Origin: Candidatus Marispirochaeta associata | GTDB taxonomy: Bacteria > Spirochaetota > Spirochaetia > JC444 > Marispirochaetaceae | DNA: 64,000 bases | Direction: 5' to 3' | Assembly: GCA_001749745.1 (NCBI GenBank) | Contig: JWTM01000396.1 | Location: forward strand, 62,001 to 126,000 | In this document: one piece after another, positions 8,659-17,334 of the stretch | Numbering within the stretch: the first letter of the stretch is position 1 | Layout of the letters: every line of letters starts with the position of its first letter | Program-made: the position numbers and the translations under genes | Notes under the pieces: generated by a model | What the model was told of the DNA's origin: nothing | Seen by the model: only the letters and a program-made list of their open reading frames with translations | Databases searched by the model: none

Positions 8659-9653
8659 TACTCTACTGCTACAATTCTCTCGATGATTGCGGGACCATTA
8701 TCGATCGAACCTGCAAATTCATCCCAAACAGGCTGAACGGCTTCTACCAATGGAGCCTTGTCAATCTGATGTACGGTTACTCCGAGGTCTTCCATCCCTT
8801 TGGTTGCATCAATCATCTGCTGCACCGTTCGAGCCTTCTGTTCCTCAACGATATCCTCCATGATTGAAACGATTTCGCCCTGGTACTCAGCAGGAAGAGA
8901 ATCGAAGAATTTTTCTCCAATCAGAAGTGTTACTCCGAGATTAATGTGCTCGGTAATAGTGAGATGCTTGGCTTGTTCGTAGAATTTCATTGCTTTGATG
9001 CTGGTTGGAGCAGACTCCATGCCGCGTACCACATTGGTCTGAAGAGAGGTATAAACTTCCCCCCAGGGGATTGGCGTTGCATTCGCCCCGAGAGCATTAA
9101 TGGTGCTGATTACTACATCGCTTTCCATAGCGCGGAGCTTTTTGCCGGAAAAACCGTCAAGGGTGGTAATAGGATCCTTGGTAATAAAGATTCGCAGCCC
9201 GTCAGGATACCATCCAAGTGCTCTCAGTCCACGTTTCTCGATAAGTAAATCGTTCATCTCCTGTACTGCTTCGCTCTTGAGAGCTTTGTTGAGATGGTCG
9301 TAATCGCGATAAATGAAGGGAAGCGTGAGGAGGCCGAATTCTGGGACGAGATTTGCGACATAGCCGGTATCTGCCAGACACATCTGGATAGTTCCCAATT
9401 GAACACCTTCGATATTTTCCCGTTCATTTCCGAGCTGACCATCGGAGAAGATTTGAACTTCTATTCCATTGTCCGTAGCAGCTTCAATTCGTTTTTTGAA
9501 TTCATCGATTACCCACTGGTGGGGACTCTGAGAAGTCTGGTGACTAGCAACCTTAATTACATAGGTTTGTTCTCCAACTTCTTCTTTCTGTCCTTCGGCT
9601 AGTAAAGAAAAGCATACCAGAAATAACAAAACCAACACAAAAAATCTCTTCAT
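8658..9653 (-). CDS. dctP: TRAP transporter periplasmic substrate-binding protein (DctP)
   Basis: The 331-residue binding protein that delivers a carboxylate-type ligand to DctQM. It has a signal peptide (residues 1-20, ending LLAEGQKEE, the spirochaete pattern), then the DctP fold with FSDGQLGNEREN near 66, LPFIYRDYDHL near 110, and the LRAMESDVVISTINALGANATPIPWGEVYTSLQT block near 180-210. In this family an Arg in the LRAM segment contacts the ligand carboxylate. The start is ATG 9653, 6 nt after AGGAGG. It is transcribed from a consensus promoter carrying a small dyad that could be its operator. Ligand unknown. Confidence 0.93.
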   Translation of the reverse strand: MKRFFVLVLLFLVCFSLLAEGQKEEVGEQTYVIKVASHQTSQSPHQWVIDEFKKRIEAATDNGIEVQIFSDGQLGNERENIEGVQLGTIQMCLADTGYVANLVPEFGLLTLPFIYRDYDHLNKALKSEAVQEMNDLLIEKRGLRALGWYPDGLRIFITKDPITTLDGFSGKKLRAMESDVVISTINALGANATPIPWGEVYTSLQTNVVRGMESAPTSIKAMKFYEQAKHLTITEHINLGVTLLIGEKFFDSLPAEYQGEIVSIMEDIVEEQKARTVQQMIDATKGMEDLGVTVHQIDKAPLVEAVQPVWDEFAGSIDNGPAIIERIVAVE

Positions 9654-9669
9654 ACGATTGCCTCCTGTG

Positions 9670-9720
9670 AATACGTATGCAGTATTGCGTGATTATAATA
9701 TGAGAATTTTAAGCTGTCAA
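9670..9720 (-). promoter_or_regulatory. Consensus sigma-70 promoter of the TRAP operon with overlapping dyad
   Basis: Read on the minus strand: -35 TTGACA (9720-9715), 17-bp spacer, -10 TATAAT (9697-9692). This is a perfect consensus match. The expected transcription start falls near 9685, inside an inverted repeat AATAC-N7-GTATT (9670-9686). A strong promoter whose start region carries a dyad is the usual arrangement for repression; the regulator is not in the window. Confidence 0.75.
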
Positions 9721-9770
9721 TTTTTTTGTTAGTGGAAATCAGAATCAATAAATGAGATAATTACTAATAA

Positions 9771-10991
9771 TTATTTCAAGAAACCGATCGTCTCATCCAG
9801 CGCCTTCAGAAAGCGGTCGACCTCGTCGGCGCTGTTGTAGGCGGCGAAGCTTGCGCGCAGAGAGCCGGTGATACCGAAGCGGCGGTGGAGAGGCTGGGCG
9901 CAGTGGTGGCCGGAGCGCAAAGCGAAGCCTTTCTTGTCGAGAATCTGGGCCGCATCGAGATGATGTACCCCCTTCAAGCTGAAAGAGACGGCTCCGGTCC
10001 GGGCGCCCGCCGGGGCCGGAAGCAGGGTGACCGCCGGGTGCCCCTCGAGGGCCGCTCTTAAGGATTCAACCAGAGCCGACTCGTGCCGGGCGACGGCCTC
10101 GATCGTCTGATCCTCGAGCCAGTCGATCGCCGCGGCCAAGCCTGCGGCACCGGCGATGTTCGGCGTGCCGGCTTCGAACTTGTAGGGGAGGTCGTTCCAG
10201 GTCGAGCGCTGGAGATCGACATTGTCGATCATCGCGCCGCCGCCCTGGTAGGGGGGCATCCTATCGAGCAGTGCCCGCCGTCCGTAGAGGACGCCGATTC
10301 CGGTCGGCCCGTAGAGCTTGTGCCCCGAAAAGACCAGGAAATCGGGATCGAGCCGGGGTATATCGATCACCATTCGCGCCGCGCTCTGGGCGGCGTCGAT
10401 CAAGACCGGGATATTGCGGGCGTGGGCGTACTCGATGATTCGCTCCACTGGATTGACGGTGCCCAGAACATTGGATAGATGCACAATCGCCACCAGAGCC
10501 GTCTCAGGGGTGAGCTTCTCTTCCAAATCGCTCAAATCGAGGCTGCCATCGTCGGCGACCGCAAGGTAATCCAACTCACATCCGTAACGCTCGGCAGCGA
10601 GCTGCCAGGGAACGATATTGGCGTGGTGCTCCATCTCGCTCAGGAGTATTCTGCTGCCCGGCTTCAAGCCGATGGCTCCGAATGAGGAGGCGACCAGATT
10701 GATCGCTTCCGTGGTTCCCCGGGTGAAGACGATCTCCTCGGTCGATTCTGCCTGCAGAAAGCTTCGCACCCGCTCCCGGGCGCCGTCGTAGGCCTCGGTA
10801 GCGGCATCGGCTAATCGATGCACCCCGCGGTGGACGTTTGAGTTCTCCGCGTTATAGTAGGTGCTGATACGGTCGATCACCGTTTGCGGCTTCTGGGTCG
10901 TCGCTCCGTTATCCAAATAGACCAGGTCGGGATTCGCCCTGAGAATCGGGAACTGGTTACGGAGAGTTGTGGCCGAGGCGGTACTCATCAT
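9771..10991 (-). CDS. sufS: Cysteine desulfurase SufS
   Basis: A 406-residue PLP enzyme that removes sulfur from cysteine and carries it as a persulfide for Fe-S assembly. The PLP Lys is K225 in FSGHKLYGP; the PLP-stacking His is in EMEHHANIVPW; the persulfide Cys is C364 in RSGHHCAQPLH, the group II (SufS/CsdA) signature. It is the last gene of the suf operon and overlaps the Rieske gene by 4 bp (ATGA). No SufE or SufU sulfur acceptor is encoded in this operon. Confidence 0.95.
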   Translation of the reverse strand: MMSTASATTLRNQFPILRANPDLVYLDNGATTQKPQTVIDRISTYYNAENSNVHRGVHRLADAATEAYDGARERVRSFLQAESTEEIVFTRGTTEAINLVASSFGAIGLKPGSRILLSEMEHHANIVPWQLAAERYGCELDYLAVADDGSLDLSDLEEKLTPETALVAIVHLSNVLGTVNPVERIIEYAHARNIPVLIDAAQSAARMVIDIPRLDPDFLVFSGHKLYGPTGIGVLYGRRALLDRMPPYQGGGAMIDNVDLQRSTWNDLPYKFEAGTPNIAGAAGLAAAIDWLEDQTIEAVARHESALVESLRAALEGHPAVTLLPAPAGARTGAVSFSLKGVHHLDAAQILDKKGFALRSGHHCAQPLHRRFGITGSLRASFAAYNSADEVDRFLKALDETIGFLK

Positions 10992-11296
10992 GCGTCCACG
11001 TCGATATAGATTTGTTCGCCCTCTACCTTGACTGGGTAGGTATTGACCGGCTCGGTGGCCGGAAAGGAGCGGACCCGGCCGCTTTTGATTTCGAAGCGGG
11101 AGCCGTGTTTGGGACAGTAGACCTCGTCGTCCCAGATCTCCCCTTCGGAGAGGCGGGAGTATTCATGGGAGCAGATATCGTCCAGCGCATAGACCTCATC
11201 TTTTATCTTGAAGAGGGCATAGGCGTGACCGTCGATTTCGACCCTTTTCTGCATCCTGAACTCACTTATCTTCGCCGCCTCTCGCCAATCCGCCAC
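10988..11296 (-). CDS. Rieske [2Fe-2S] ferredoxin-type protein of the suf operon
   Basis: A 102-residue small Rieske protein, similar to the ferredoxin components of ring-hydroxylating oxygenases. The cluster ligands are clear: C42-x-H44 in ICSHEYS and C61-x2-H64 in YCPKHGS. The start is GTG 11296, 6 nt after AAGGAG and just past the sufD stop at 11299; longer versions of the frame read back through sufD and lack any conserved sequence. It overlaps sufS by 4 bp. Rieske ferredoxins occur in some bacterial suf operons, where an electron-supply role in assembly has been supposed but not settled. I infer a redox helper role from context only. Confidence 0.88.
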   Translation of the reverse strand: MADWREAAKISEFRMQKRVEIDGHAYALFKIKDEVYALDDICSHEYSRLSEGEIWDDEVYCPKHGSRFEIKSGRVRSFPATEPVNTYPVKVEGEQIYIDVDA

Positions 11297-11298
11297 GA

Positions 11299-12462
11299 CT
11301 ACTCCTTCTCCGCAAAAAGCGGGTGTCGGTTGAGCCGGGTGCGCACCTCTTCGGCCACCCGGGGGGAGAGTTTCCCAATCGCTTCTTCGTAGAAGCCGGT
11401 CAAGAGGATGCGCTCCGCCTCTTCCCGGCCGAATCCCCTGCTCTGGAGATAGAAGAGCTGTTCCGGATCGAGTTTTCCGGTGGTCGAACCGTGGGTACAA
11501 CGGACGTCATTGTTCAGGATCTGCAGCGAGGGGATGGAGTCCGCCCGGGCGCCATCCTCCAGCAAGAGATTCTTGTTGGAGAGATAGGCATCGGTCTTGA
11601 CCGCGCCGGGTTCGACCCGGATTAGGCCCTGAAAGACCGTACGGGCTCCGGGTACCAGGGCGCCCTTGTAGAGGCTGTTGCTTGCGCCGTGGGCCTCGGC
11701 ATGGCGCTGCACGGGGCGCAGGTTTTTATGCTGTCCCTCGGCGACGGCATAGAGACCGGCTATGTCGATATTCGCACCCTGCCCCATGGTATTGAAGACC
11801 GGCGCACTCACGCTGAGCGCCGCACCGAGGTCGATCTCTGCGAAAGAGAAGGAGGCGTCGTCGGCGACATCGGCGGTATGGAAGGCGAAGCAGCTCGATT
11901 GCCGCCCGAGATCCTGGATCAAGGTCGCCCGCAGGGAGCTCCCCGGTTCGAGTTCGAAGTGAAAGCTCGTGCTGCGGAGGCTCTCCTCATCGTGAGGGTC
12001 CTCGAGAATAATAAGCAGTTCCCCGGCGCTTCCCTCCTCGGCCCGGATCAACGCGAAGGAGGCTTGGTGGGCCCCGGAGGAGCCATTGAGTCTGATCACC
12101 GCCGGTTCCTCAATCAGCTTACCCTTGGGGACGGTTAAGGAGAAGCCGCTGTTGAGCCGGCTGTAGTGGAAGGCCTCGACCTTGTCCCGGCTTGTCTCGA
12201 TGCATCGGTTTAGGAGGGAAAGATCGGTACGACTCAGTTCCGCTTCGTTTCGAAGAATGAACTCCCCGCTGTTTTTAATGTGAGCTTGACCCGCCTGGGC
12301 CGGATAGCTCTCGAAATCGAAGGAGGAGATGTCGGTTCTGCGCCAATACTCGTCTGCCGGGCCCGGCCAGTCGAGGCGGGAAGCGATTCTATCGGCATCC
12401 CGGCGAAGTGAGCCGAGATCTGTTGCTGTTGTAACCATGCTGTTGCCTCTATCGTGCTTCAT
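11299..12462 (-). CDS. sufD: Fe-S assembly scaffold subunit SufD
   Basis: The 387-residue beta-helix partner of SufB in the SufBC2D scaffold. The C-terminal region carries the family pattern [19 protein letters not shown] followed by [24 protein letters not shown], including the Cys/His pair CTHG near residue 330 that corresponds to the conserved SufD histidine at the cluster site. The ATG at 12462 overlaps the sufB stop by 4 bp; an internal ATG at 12438 with a GAGG in front is an alternative start that would remove 8 residues. Confidence 0.93.
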   Translation of the reverse strand: MKHDRGNSMVTTATDLGSLRRDADRIASRLDWPGPADEYWRRTDISSFDFESYPAQAGQAHIKNSGEFILRNEAELSRTDLSLLNRCIETSRDKVEAFHYSRLNSGFSLTVPKGKLIEEPAVIRLNGSSGAHQASFALIRAEEGSAGELLIILEDPHDEESLRSTSFHFELEPGSSLRATLIQDLGRQSSCFAFHTADVADDASFSFAEIDLGAALSVSAPVFNTMGQGANIDIAGLYAVAEGQHKNLRPVQRHAEAHGASNSLYKGALVPGARTVFQGLIRVEPGAVKTDAYLSNKNLLLEDGARADSIPSLQILNNDVRCTHGSTTGKLDPEQLFYLQSRGFGREEAERILLTGFYEEAIGKLSPRVAEEVRTRLNRHPLFAEKE

Positions 12463-13859
12463 CCTACCGAACCCTCCATCTCCAACTCGATCAAGCGGTT
12501 CAACTCCACAGCATACTCCATGGGAAGCTGTTTTACCAGCGGATCGAGGAAGCCGTTGACTATCAGCCCCGAGGCCTCGTCTTCGTCGAATCCCCGGCTC
12601 TCCAGGTAGAAGAGCTGATCCTCGCCGATGCGGCTTACCCGGGCCTCGTGTTCGATGGAGACGTCGTCGGACTCGATCTCCATATAGGGGTAGGTGTTGG
12701 TCTTACTCTCGTCGTTCAGGAGGAGGGCGTCGCAGACGACCCGGGATTTGATATTCTCCAGGCCCGGCGCAACCTTCAGGAGTCCCCGGTAGCTGGAAGT
12801 GCCCGATCCCTTACTGATCGATTTAGAGGTGATAGTCGAGGTAGTGTTGGGCGCCATATGCACCATTTTCCCCCCTGTGTCTTGCTCCTGTCCGTCCCCG
12901 GCGAAGGCGATGGAGAGGACCTCTCCGTGGGCCCCTTCGCCCATCAGATAGACCGAGGGGTATTTCATCGTCCTTTTGGAACCGATGTTGCCGTCGACCC
13001 ACTCGACGGTGGCGTCCTCGTAGGCTACCGCCCGCTTGGTGACCAGGTTGTAGACGTCGGTGGACCAGTTCTGGATGGTCGAGTAGCGCACCCGGGATCC
13101 GGGCAGGGCGATGATCTCGACTACCGCGCTGTGGAGGGAGTCGGTGGTGTAGACCGGAGCGGTGCAGCCCTCGATGTAGTGAACGAAGCTCCCCTCGTCG
13201 GCGATGATAAGGGTACGCTCGAACTGGCCGAAGTTCTCCAGATTGATCCTGAAGTAGGCCTGGAGGGGGATATCGACCTCGACTCCTTTGGGAACGTAGA
13301 CGAAGCTGCCTCCGGACCAGACGGCCGAGTTGAGGGCGGCGAATTTATTATCCCCGTAGGGGATGATGGTGCCGAAGTATTTGCGCACCAGCTCCGGGTG
13401 CTCCCGCACGGCGGTCTCGGGGTCGCAGAAGATGACCCCTTTCTCTTCGAGCTCCTTCTTCAGGTTGTGGTAGACCACCTCCGAGTCGTACTGGGCGCCG
13501 ACGCCGGCCAAGAACTTGCGTTCCGCTTCGGGGATGCCGATCCGGTCGTAGGTCTCCTTAATCGAGTCGGGGAGATCCTCCCAACTGCGGCTCTGCTTTT
13601 CGGTCGGCCGGGCGTAGTAGATGATCTCGTCGAAATCGACATCCTTTAAGTCGGCGCCCCAGTTGGGCATCGACTTGCGGTAGAAGGCCTCCAGGGCGCG
13701 CAGGCGGAAGTTGAGCATCCACTCCGGCTCGCCCTTCTGCTCTGAGATGCGCCGGACGACCTCCTCATTCAGCCCCCGGCCGGTGGAGTAGATAGACGAG
13801 TCGGGAAAGTTGAATCCGAAGCGGTAATCTTCAATGTCGACGCGGGGGGTATCAGCCAT
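12459..13859 (-). CDS. sufB: Fe-S assembly scaffold subunit SufB
   Basis: A 466-residue scaffold subunit on which Fe-S clusters are built. Typical SufB segments are visible: [53 protein letters not shown] (with the conserved Cys), and the C-terminal [11 protein letters not shown] and [19 protein letters not shown]. The start is ATG 13859, 4 nt after GGAGG (13868-13864) and overlapping the end of sufC by 8 bp; the longer open frame is only read-back through sufC. Confidence 0.95.
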   Translation of the reverse strand: MADTPRVDIEDYRFGFNFPDSSIYSTGRGLNEEVVRRISEQKGEPEWMLNFRLRALEAFYRKSMPNWGADLKDVDFDEIIYYARPTEKQSRSWEDLPDSIKETYDRIGIPEAERKFLAGVGAQYDSEVVYHNLKKELEEKGVIFCDPETAVREHPELVRKYFGTIIPYGDNKFAALNSAVWSGGSFVYVPKGVEVDIPLQAYFRINLENFGQFERTLIIADEGSFVHYIEGCTAPVYTTDSLHSAVVEIIALPGSRVRYSTIQNWSTDVYNLVTKRAVAYEDATVEWVDGNIGSKRTMKYPSVYLMGEGAHGEVLSIAFAGDGQEQDTGGKMVHMAPNTTSTITSKSISKGSGTSSYRGLLKVAPGLENIKSRVVCDALLLNDESKTNTYPYMEIESDDVSIEHEARVSRIGEDQLFYLESRGFDEDEASGLIVNGFLDPLVKQLPMEYAVELNRLIELEMEGSVG

Positions 13860-14619
13860 GGCTGACCTCCTTCTCGCCGTACTCCTCACGGATCCAGTCG
13901 TAGCCGCGCTCTTCCAGCTTGTGGGATAGCTCCTGACCACCGGAGACGACGATCTTCCCCTTGTACATGACGTGCACGAACTGAGGATTCAGATAGTTGA
14001 GGATCCGCTGGTAGTGGGTAATCACCAGAGAGCCGAAATCCGGTCCCGAAAGCTTGTTAACCCCCTTGGCGACGACCTTAAGCGCGTCGATGTCGAGGCC
14101 TGAGTCGGTCTCGTCCAGCACGGCGAAGGCGGGCTTTAGGGTGAGCATCTGCAGGATCTCCATGCGCTTCTTCTCGCCCCCGGAGAAGCCTTCGTTGAGA
14201 TAGCGGTTGATGAAGCCCTGATCCATCTCCAGGAAGTCCATATTGGCGCGCAACTCCTTGATAAAGGTGGAAACCCGCCTCTTATCGTCATCCTCGTTTC
14301 TCAGTTCCGCCGCCCGTTTCAGGAATTTCCCTACCGTGAGGCCGGAGATCTCAACCGGATACTGAAAGGCGAGGAAGAGACCCGCCAGGGAGCGCTCGTG
14401 GGGCTCGAGCTCCAACAGTTCCCGGCCGTTTACCGTCACCGAACCGCCGGTCACCTCATACTTGGGGTGTCCCAAGAGAACATTGGCCAGGGTGCTCTTT
14501 CCCGAACCATTAGGGCCCATCAGCGCATGGGTCTCCCCGCTCGAGATCTTAAGGTTTATGCCGTTCAAGATCGGCTTATCTTCCACACTGGCGTGCAGAT
14601 CGCGAATTACTAACTCCAT
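13852..14619 (-). CDS. sufC: Fe-S assembly ATPase SufC
   Basis: A 255-residue ABC-type ATPase that drives conformational change of SufBD. Walker A is GPNGSGKST near residues 36-44, the Q-loop is in [13 protein letters not shown], the signature motif is [10 protein letters not shown] near 145, Walker B is [16 protein letters not shown], and the switch His is in [11 protein letters not shown]. The DETDSGLD sequence (rather than DEPxSGLD) is characteristic of SufC. It is separated from the upstream sufT by 15 bp. Confidence 0.96.
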   Translation of the reverse strand: MELVIRDLHASVEDKPILNGINLKISSGETHALMGPNGSGKSTLANVLLGHPKYEVTGGSVTVNGRELLELEPHERSLAGLFLAFQYPVEISGLTVGKFLKRAAELRNEDDDKRRVSTFIKELRANMDFLEMDQGFINRYLNEGFSGGEKKRMEILQMLTLKPAFAVLDETDSGLDIDALKVVAKGVNKLSGPDFGSLVITHYQRILNYLNPQFVHVMYKGKIVVSGGQELSHKLEERGYDWIREEYGEKEVSHG

Positions 14620-14634
14620 ATACTTCTCCTTGTG

Positions 14635-14937
14635 CTATATCGGATAACCGAGTTCGAGGCGCGCGGCCTCACTCATACGTTCCATACTCCAGGGGGGACT
14701 CCAGACGATACTGGCCCCCGTCGACATTCCCGTGGCTTCCCCCACGACCCGAACGATCTCGCTCTGAATGAAATCGCCCACCGGACAACCCGGATAGGTC
14801 AGGGTGAAGCTGATGGAGATGCCTGTTTCATCGTCAATTTCGATCCCGTAGATCAGACCCAGATCGACTATATTTATGCCCAGCTCAGGATCGATCACGT
14901 CCATTAGCGCGTCGATCACGTTACTTTCATGAACCAT
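14635..14937 (-). CDS. sufT: SufT-type MIP18/DUF59 iron-sulfur assembly protein
   Basis: A 100-residue DUF59 protein that in other bacteria helps mature or transfer Fe-S clusters. The motif DPELGINIVDLGLIYGI and the conserved Cys51 in LTYPGCPVG are both present. The start is ATG 14937, 7 nt after GGGAGAA; an in-frame ATG at 14994 lies in a palindrome within the leader and is unlikely. It is the first gene of the suf operon. Related DUF59 proteins include PaaD, but the suf context makes SufT the better name. Confidence 0.85.
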   Translation of the reverse strand: MVHESNVIDALMDVIDPELGINIVDLGLIYGIEIDDETGISISFTLTYPGCPVGDFIQSEIVRVVGEATGMSTGASIVWSPPWSMERMSEAARLELGYPI

Positions 14938-14960
14938 GTAATGTTCTCCCGTTTCGCGGA

Positions 14961-14987
14961 TAAAGCTTATAAAATTTATCAGCTTTA
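14961..14987. promoter_or_regulatory. 27-bp near-perfect palindrome in the suf leader
   Basis: Arms AAAGCTTATAAA and TTTATCAGCTTT flank a single central A (14962-14986), extended by a T/A pair on each side; one arm position mismatches. It sits 24 bp upstream of the sufT start, downstream of a possible promoter (-35 TTGACT 15023-15018, -10 TATTTT 15000-14995). AT-rich palindromes here suggest an iron- or redox-responsive repressor site (Fur- or Rrf2-like); the identity is not readable. In RNA it could also fold as a hairpin. Confidence 0.55.
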
Positions 14988-15069
14988 CGAGCAAAAAATA
15001 CTGAAATAGGCGTCCGCAGTCAATCTCCTCGGCTTGCTAAAGCGAAGCGGTAGGAGTAGGGTTGAGGGT

Positions 15070-15660
15070 ATGAAACAACAGGTAATGATATTGACCGCCA
15101 ATCCGGACGAGCGCTCCTTTAGCCGGGTATTAGGGGAAGAGATTGGCGGGGCCTTGAGAGATGCGGGGGCTGAGGTCTCGGTGAGGGATGTGGCCCAGTG
15201 CGGGATTGATCCCTCCCTGACCGCCGAGGAGGCTCGCCGACGATTCAGCTTCGATGAGAATGTGCAGACGGAGCAGCAGCGGATCGTCGATTCGACGCTT
15301 CTGGTCTGGATTCATCCCGACTGGTGGGGGGGGATGCCGGCGGCCCTCAAGGGCTGGATCGACCGGGTTCTGCAGCCCGGCTTCGCCTTCAGCTTCGAAG
15401 AGGACGAAGCGGGACGCATCCTTCGGCTGCCCCTCTTAAAGGGAAAACGGGCCTTAGCGGTGATTACCAGCGATGCGGGCACCGAGGAGCCGGTTCCGGC
15501 GGTCGATATCTGGCAGCAACGGATCTTCAGCTATTGCGGATTCGGTCCTGCGGAGGTGATGCTCTTGCCCGAACTCAAGGAGAGCGCCTACGCCGAGCGC
15601 ACGGCCTTCATCGAGGCCTGCGGCGAGACGGCGCGTCGGCTCTTGGCCGATGAGGGGTAA
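15070..15660 (+). CDS. NAD(P)H quinone oxidoreductase / flavodoxin-fold protein
   Basis: A 196-residue protein of the NQO1/KefF/MdaB family: FMN- or FAD-binding enzymes that reduce quinones using NAD(P)H. Visible are the first strand and phosphate-loop region LTANPDERSFSRVLG, the FMN-binding WIHPDWWGGMPAALKGWIDRVL block (the usual P-W-W-x-x-P-A-x-x-K-x-W-x-D-R-V) and GKRALAVITSDAG. The start at ATG 15070 agrees with where homology begins; the earlier ATG at 15034 has no function in the fold. It overlaps the Nudix gene by 11 bp, so the two are co-transcribed. It is divergent from the suf operon. Confidence 0.85.
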   Translation: MKQQVMILTANPDERSFSRVLGEEIGGALRDAGAEVSVRDVAQCGIDPSLTAEEARRRFSFDENVQTEQQRIVDSTLLVWIHPDWWGGMPAALKGWIDRVLQPGFAFSFEEDEAGRILRLPLLKGKRALAVITSDAGTEEPVPAVDIWQQRIFSYCGFGPAEVMLLPELKESAYAERTAFIEACGETARRLLADEG

Positions 15661-16243
15661 TTCCGTGAGCTGGCGCCACGCCGAGGAGGCCCACCGCTGG
15701 CGGGAGATCGAACGTCGTACCGTGGCGGATACGCCGATATTCACCGTTTCCGCCTCTACCAGGCGGGACGCCGATCAGAATCAAGGCGAGTTCGTGCTGA
15801 TCGAGGCTCCCGAGTGGGTGACGGTGATTCCTCTCTTCGAGGAGAACGGCCGGGGAGCTGAGTTTCTGATGGTGCGCCAGTACCGTCACGGATCGGAGGA
15901 GATCACCGTCGAGTTTCCCGCCGGGGCGGTGGATCCGGGGGAAGCTCCTCAGGCAGCCGCCGCCCGGGAGCTTATAGAGGAGACCGGCTACAAAGCCGCG
16001 GAGCTGATCCCCTTGGGGGCGGTCAATCCCAATCCCGCCTTCATGACCAATAAGACCCATACCTACCTCGCCCGGGGACTTACAAAAGTCGCGGAGCAGA
16101 GCCTGGATCTGCATGAGTTCGTCGAGTTCGCCCGCATCCCGGAAGAGACGGTCTTGCGAGAGATGGGATCCGGGGAGTTCGGCAACGGGGTGATGTTGAT
16201 GTCGCTCTCATTCTACCGGCGCTGGCGGGATACCGGCGCCTGA
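15650..16243 (+). CDS. Nudix hydrolase, ADP-ribose pyrophosphatase type
   Basis: A 197-residue cytoplasmic Nudix enzyme that hydrolyses nucleoside diphosphate-linked compounds such as ADP-ribose. The complete Nudix box is present: G92 to E98 (GAVDPGE) followed by RELIEETGY at 106-114, matching Gx5Ex7REUxEExGU. VRQYRHG near 75-81 upstream of the box is typical of the ADP-ribose subgroup. It overlaps the flavodoxin-like gene upstream and overlaps the convergent mobA-like gene by 36 bp. Confidence 0.88.
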   Translation: MRGNSVSWRHAEEAHRWREIERRTVADTPIFTVSASTRRDADQNQGEFVLIEAPEWVTVIPLFEENGRGAEFLMVRQYRHGSEEITVEFPAGAVDPGEAPQAAAARELIEETGYKAAELIPLGAVNPNPAFMTNKTHTYLARGLTKVAEQSLDLHEFVEFARIPEETVLREMGSGEFGNGVMLMSLSFYRRWRDTGA

Positions 16244-17332
16244 TTCGGTAAACCGCCGGTATTCGGAGGGCGTATTGAGATTAATCATCTTCTGATGGGG
16301 CAATAAAGCTACGTACGCCGTATCGACGTGGTCATACACCATTCGAATTCGCCGCTCATTATTCTCTATCATCGATCGTACTAAAGGGACAACGGATCTA
16401 TTATAAACAGCGTGCAGCGGTTCGAGATATCCCTCGCTGCTGCGAGATACGACTATTTCGTGGTTCTTTGATTCCCGCATCAGCTTCGCAATCAGGTCGT
16501 AGTGGATCGTAGGGATGTCGCAGGCTGTAATGAAGACCCGAGGATTCTTAGCCTGCTCCAGAGAGCTTACGATACCCCCTATCGGTCCGTACCCAGGCGG
16601 CCGGTCTCCGATTAGGCGGACATTCTCTAAGGTAACGGGGAGTCTATCGTTTGTGCTGATAATGGTTTCGTCGAACAGGGGTGAAAGCGCCCGATGAAGG
16701 TGGGTGATAAGTGGGGTTCCTTTGTAGTCGATAAGGCTCTTGTTGGTGCCCATTCTTTTACTCGCGCCCCCGGCCAGAAGGACCAGCGTTGCGTTGTCGC
16801 GAAGATGAAATCCGCCCGCAAAAAAGAGAATGCGATCCTCCGCCAGGTCGAAATCACGGTCATCAAAGAGGACAATCTGGTCGACTTCGCTCATTACGGC
16901 TGCCGCGGAGGCATCGATTTCATCTGATTCGACATGCCGTAACATGAGGAACACCCCCGGTACCACGAAACTCCTGAGGGTATTGGATTCACAGACAATA
17001 ATTGAATCCTCCGGTATGCGGGAGAGCAAAGCCTGCATCCCAGCCGTCAGGCAATCCGCTGTGGCCTCGAGCAGGAATACCGTGTCGGCGTCGTCCTCGC
17101 CACAGGGCATGCTCTTTAGTTCGATAATGCGGTAGGCTCCCGTTTCCCGGCGGATGGTCGATAGCTTGAGACCGATTATCAGCGGTGGGGCGGTTTCTGC
17201 ATGTTCATCAGGGGCTGCAGGCGCATCCGGGCGTCCGGTCCTCAGACGGGAGATGATCCTGCAGGCGAATGCCCTCCGCCCCGAGTTACTGCCGGCCGAA
17301 CCGAGGAGCAGCATCTGCGGTAAATTGAGCAT
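16208..17332 (-). CDS. Two-domain MobB-like/MobA molybdenum cofactor guanylyltransferase
   Basis: A 374-residue protein. The C-terminal 190 residues are a MobA-type nucleotidyltransferase: LAGGASKRMGTNKSL at 186-200, GDRPPGYGPIGGI, and ITACDIPTI, which attach GMP (or CMP) to molybdopterin. The N-terminal 175 residues look like a MobB-type P-loop domain (hydrophobic strand followed by GSAGSNSGRR at 11-20, and IIVCESNTL), but the usual GK[ST] is GRR, so nucleotide binding there may be lost or altered. The start is ATG 17332, 3 bp after the formate dehydrogenase stop; with this context it almost certainly supplies cofactor to that enzyme. Confidence 0.8.
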   Translation of the reverse strand: MLNLPQMLLLGSAGSNSGRRAFACRIISRLRTGRPDAPAAPDEHAETAPPLIIGLKLSTIRRETGAYRIIELKSMPCGEDDADTVFLLEATADCLTAGMQALLSRIPEDSIIVCESNTLRSFVVPGVFLMLRHVESDEIDASAAAVMSEVDQIVLFDDRDFDLAEDRILFFAGGFHLRDNATLVLLAGGASKRMGTNKSLIDYKGTPLITHLHRALSPLFDETIISTNDRLPVTLENVRLIGDRPPGYGPIGGIVSSLEQAKNPRVFITACDIPTIHYDLIAKLMRESKNHEIVVSRSSEGYLEPLHAVYNRSVVPLVRSMIENNERRIRMVYDHVDTAYVALLPHQKMINLNTPSEYRRFTESGAGIPPAPVE

Positions 17333-17334
17333 GC

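Noticed and set aside
12648..13649. Long plus-strand open frame (333 codons) opposite sufB
   Set aside because: It lies wholly inside sufB on the other strand; the sequence is low-complexity Gly/Val/Asp typical of antisense read-through in GC-rich DNA.
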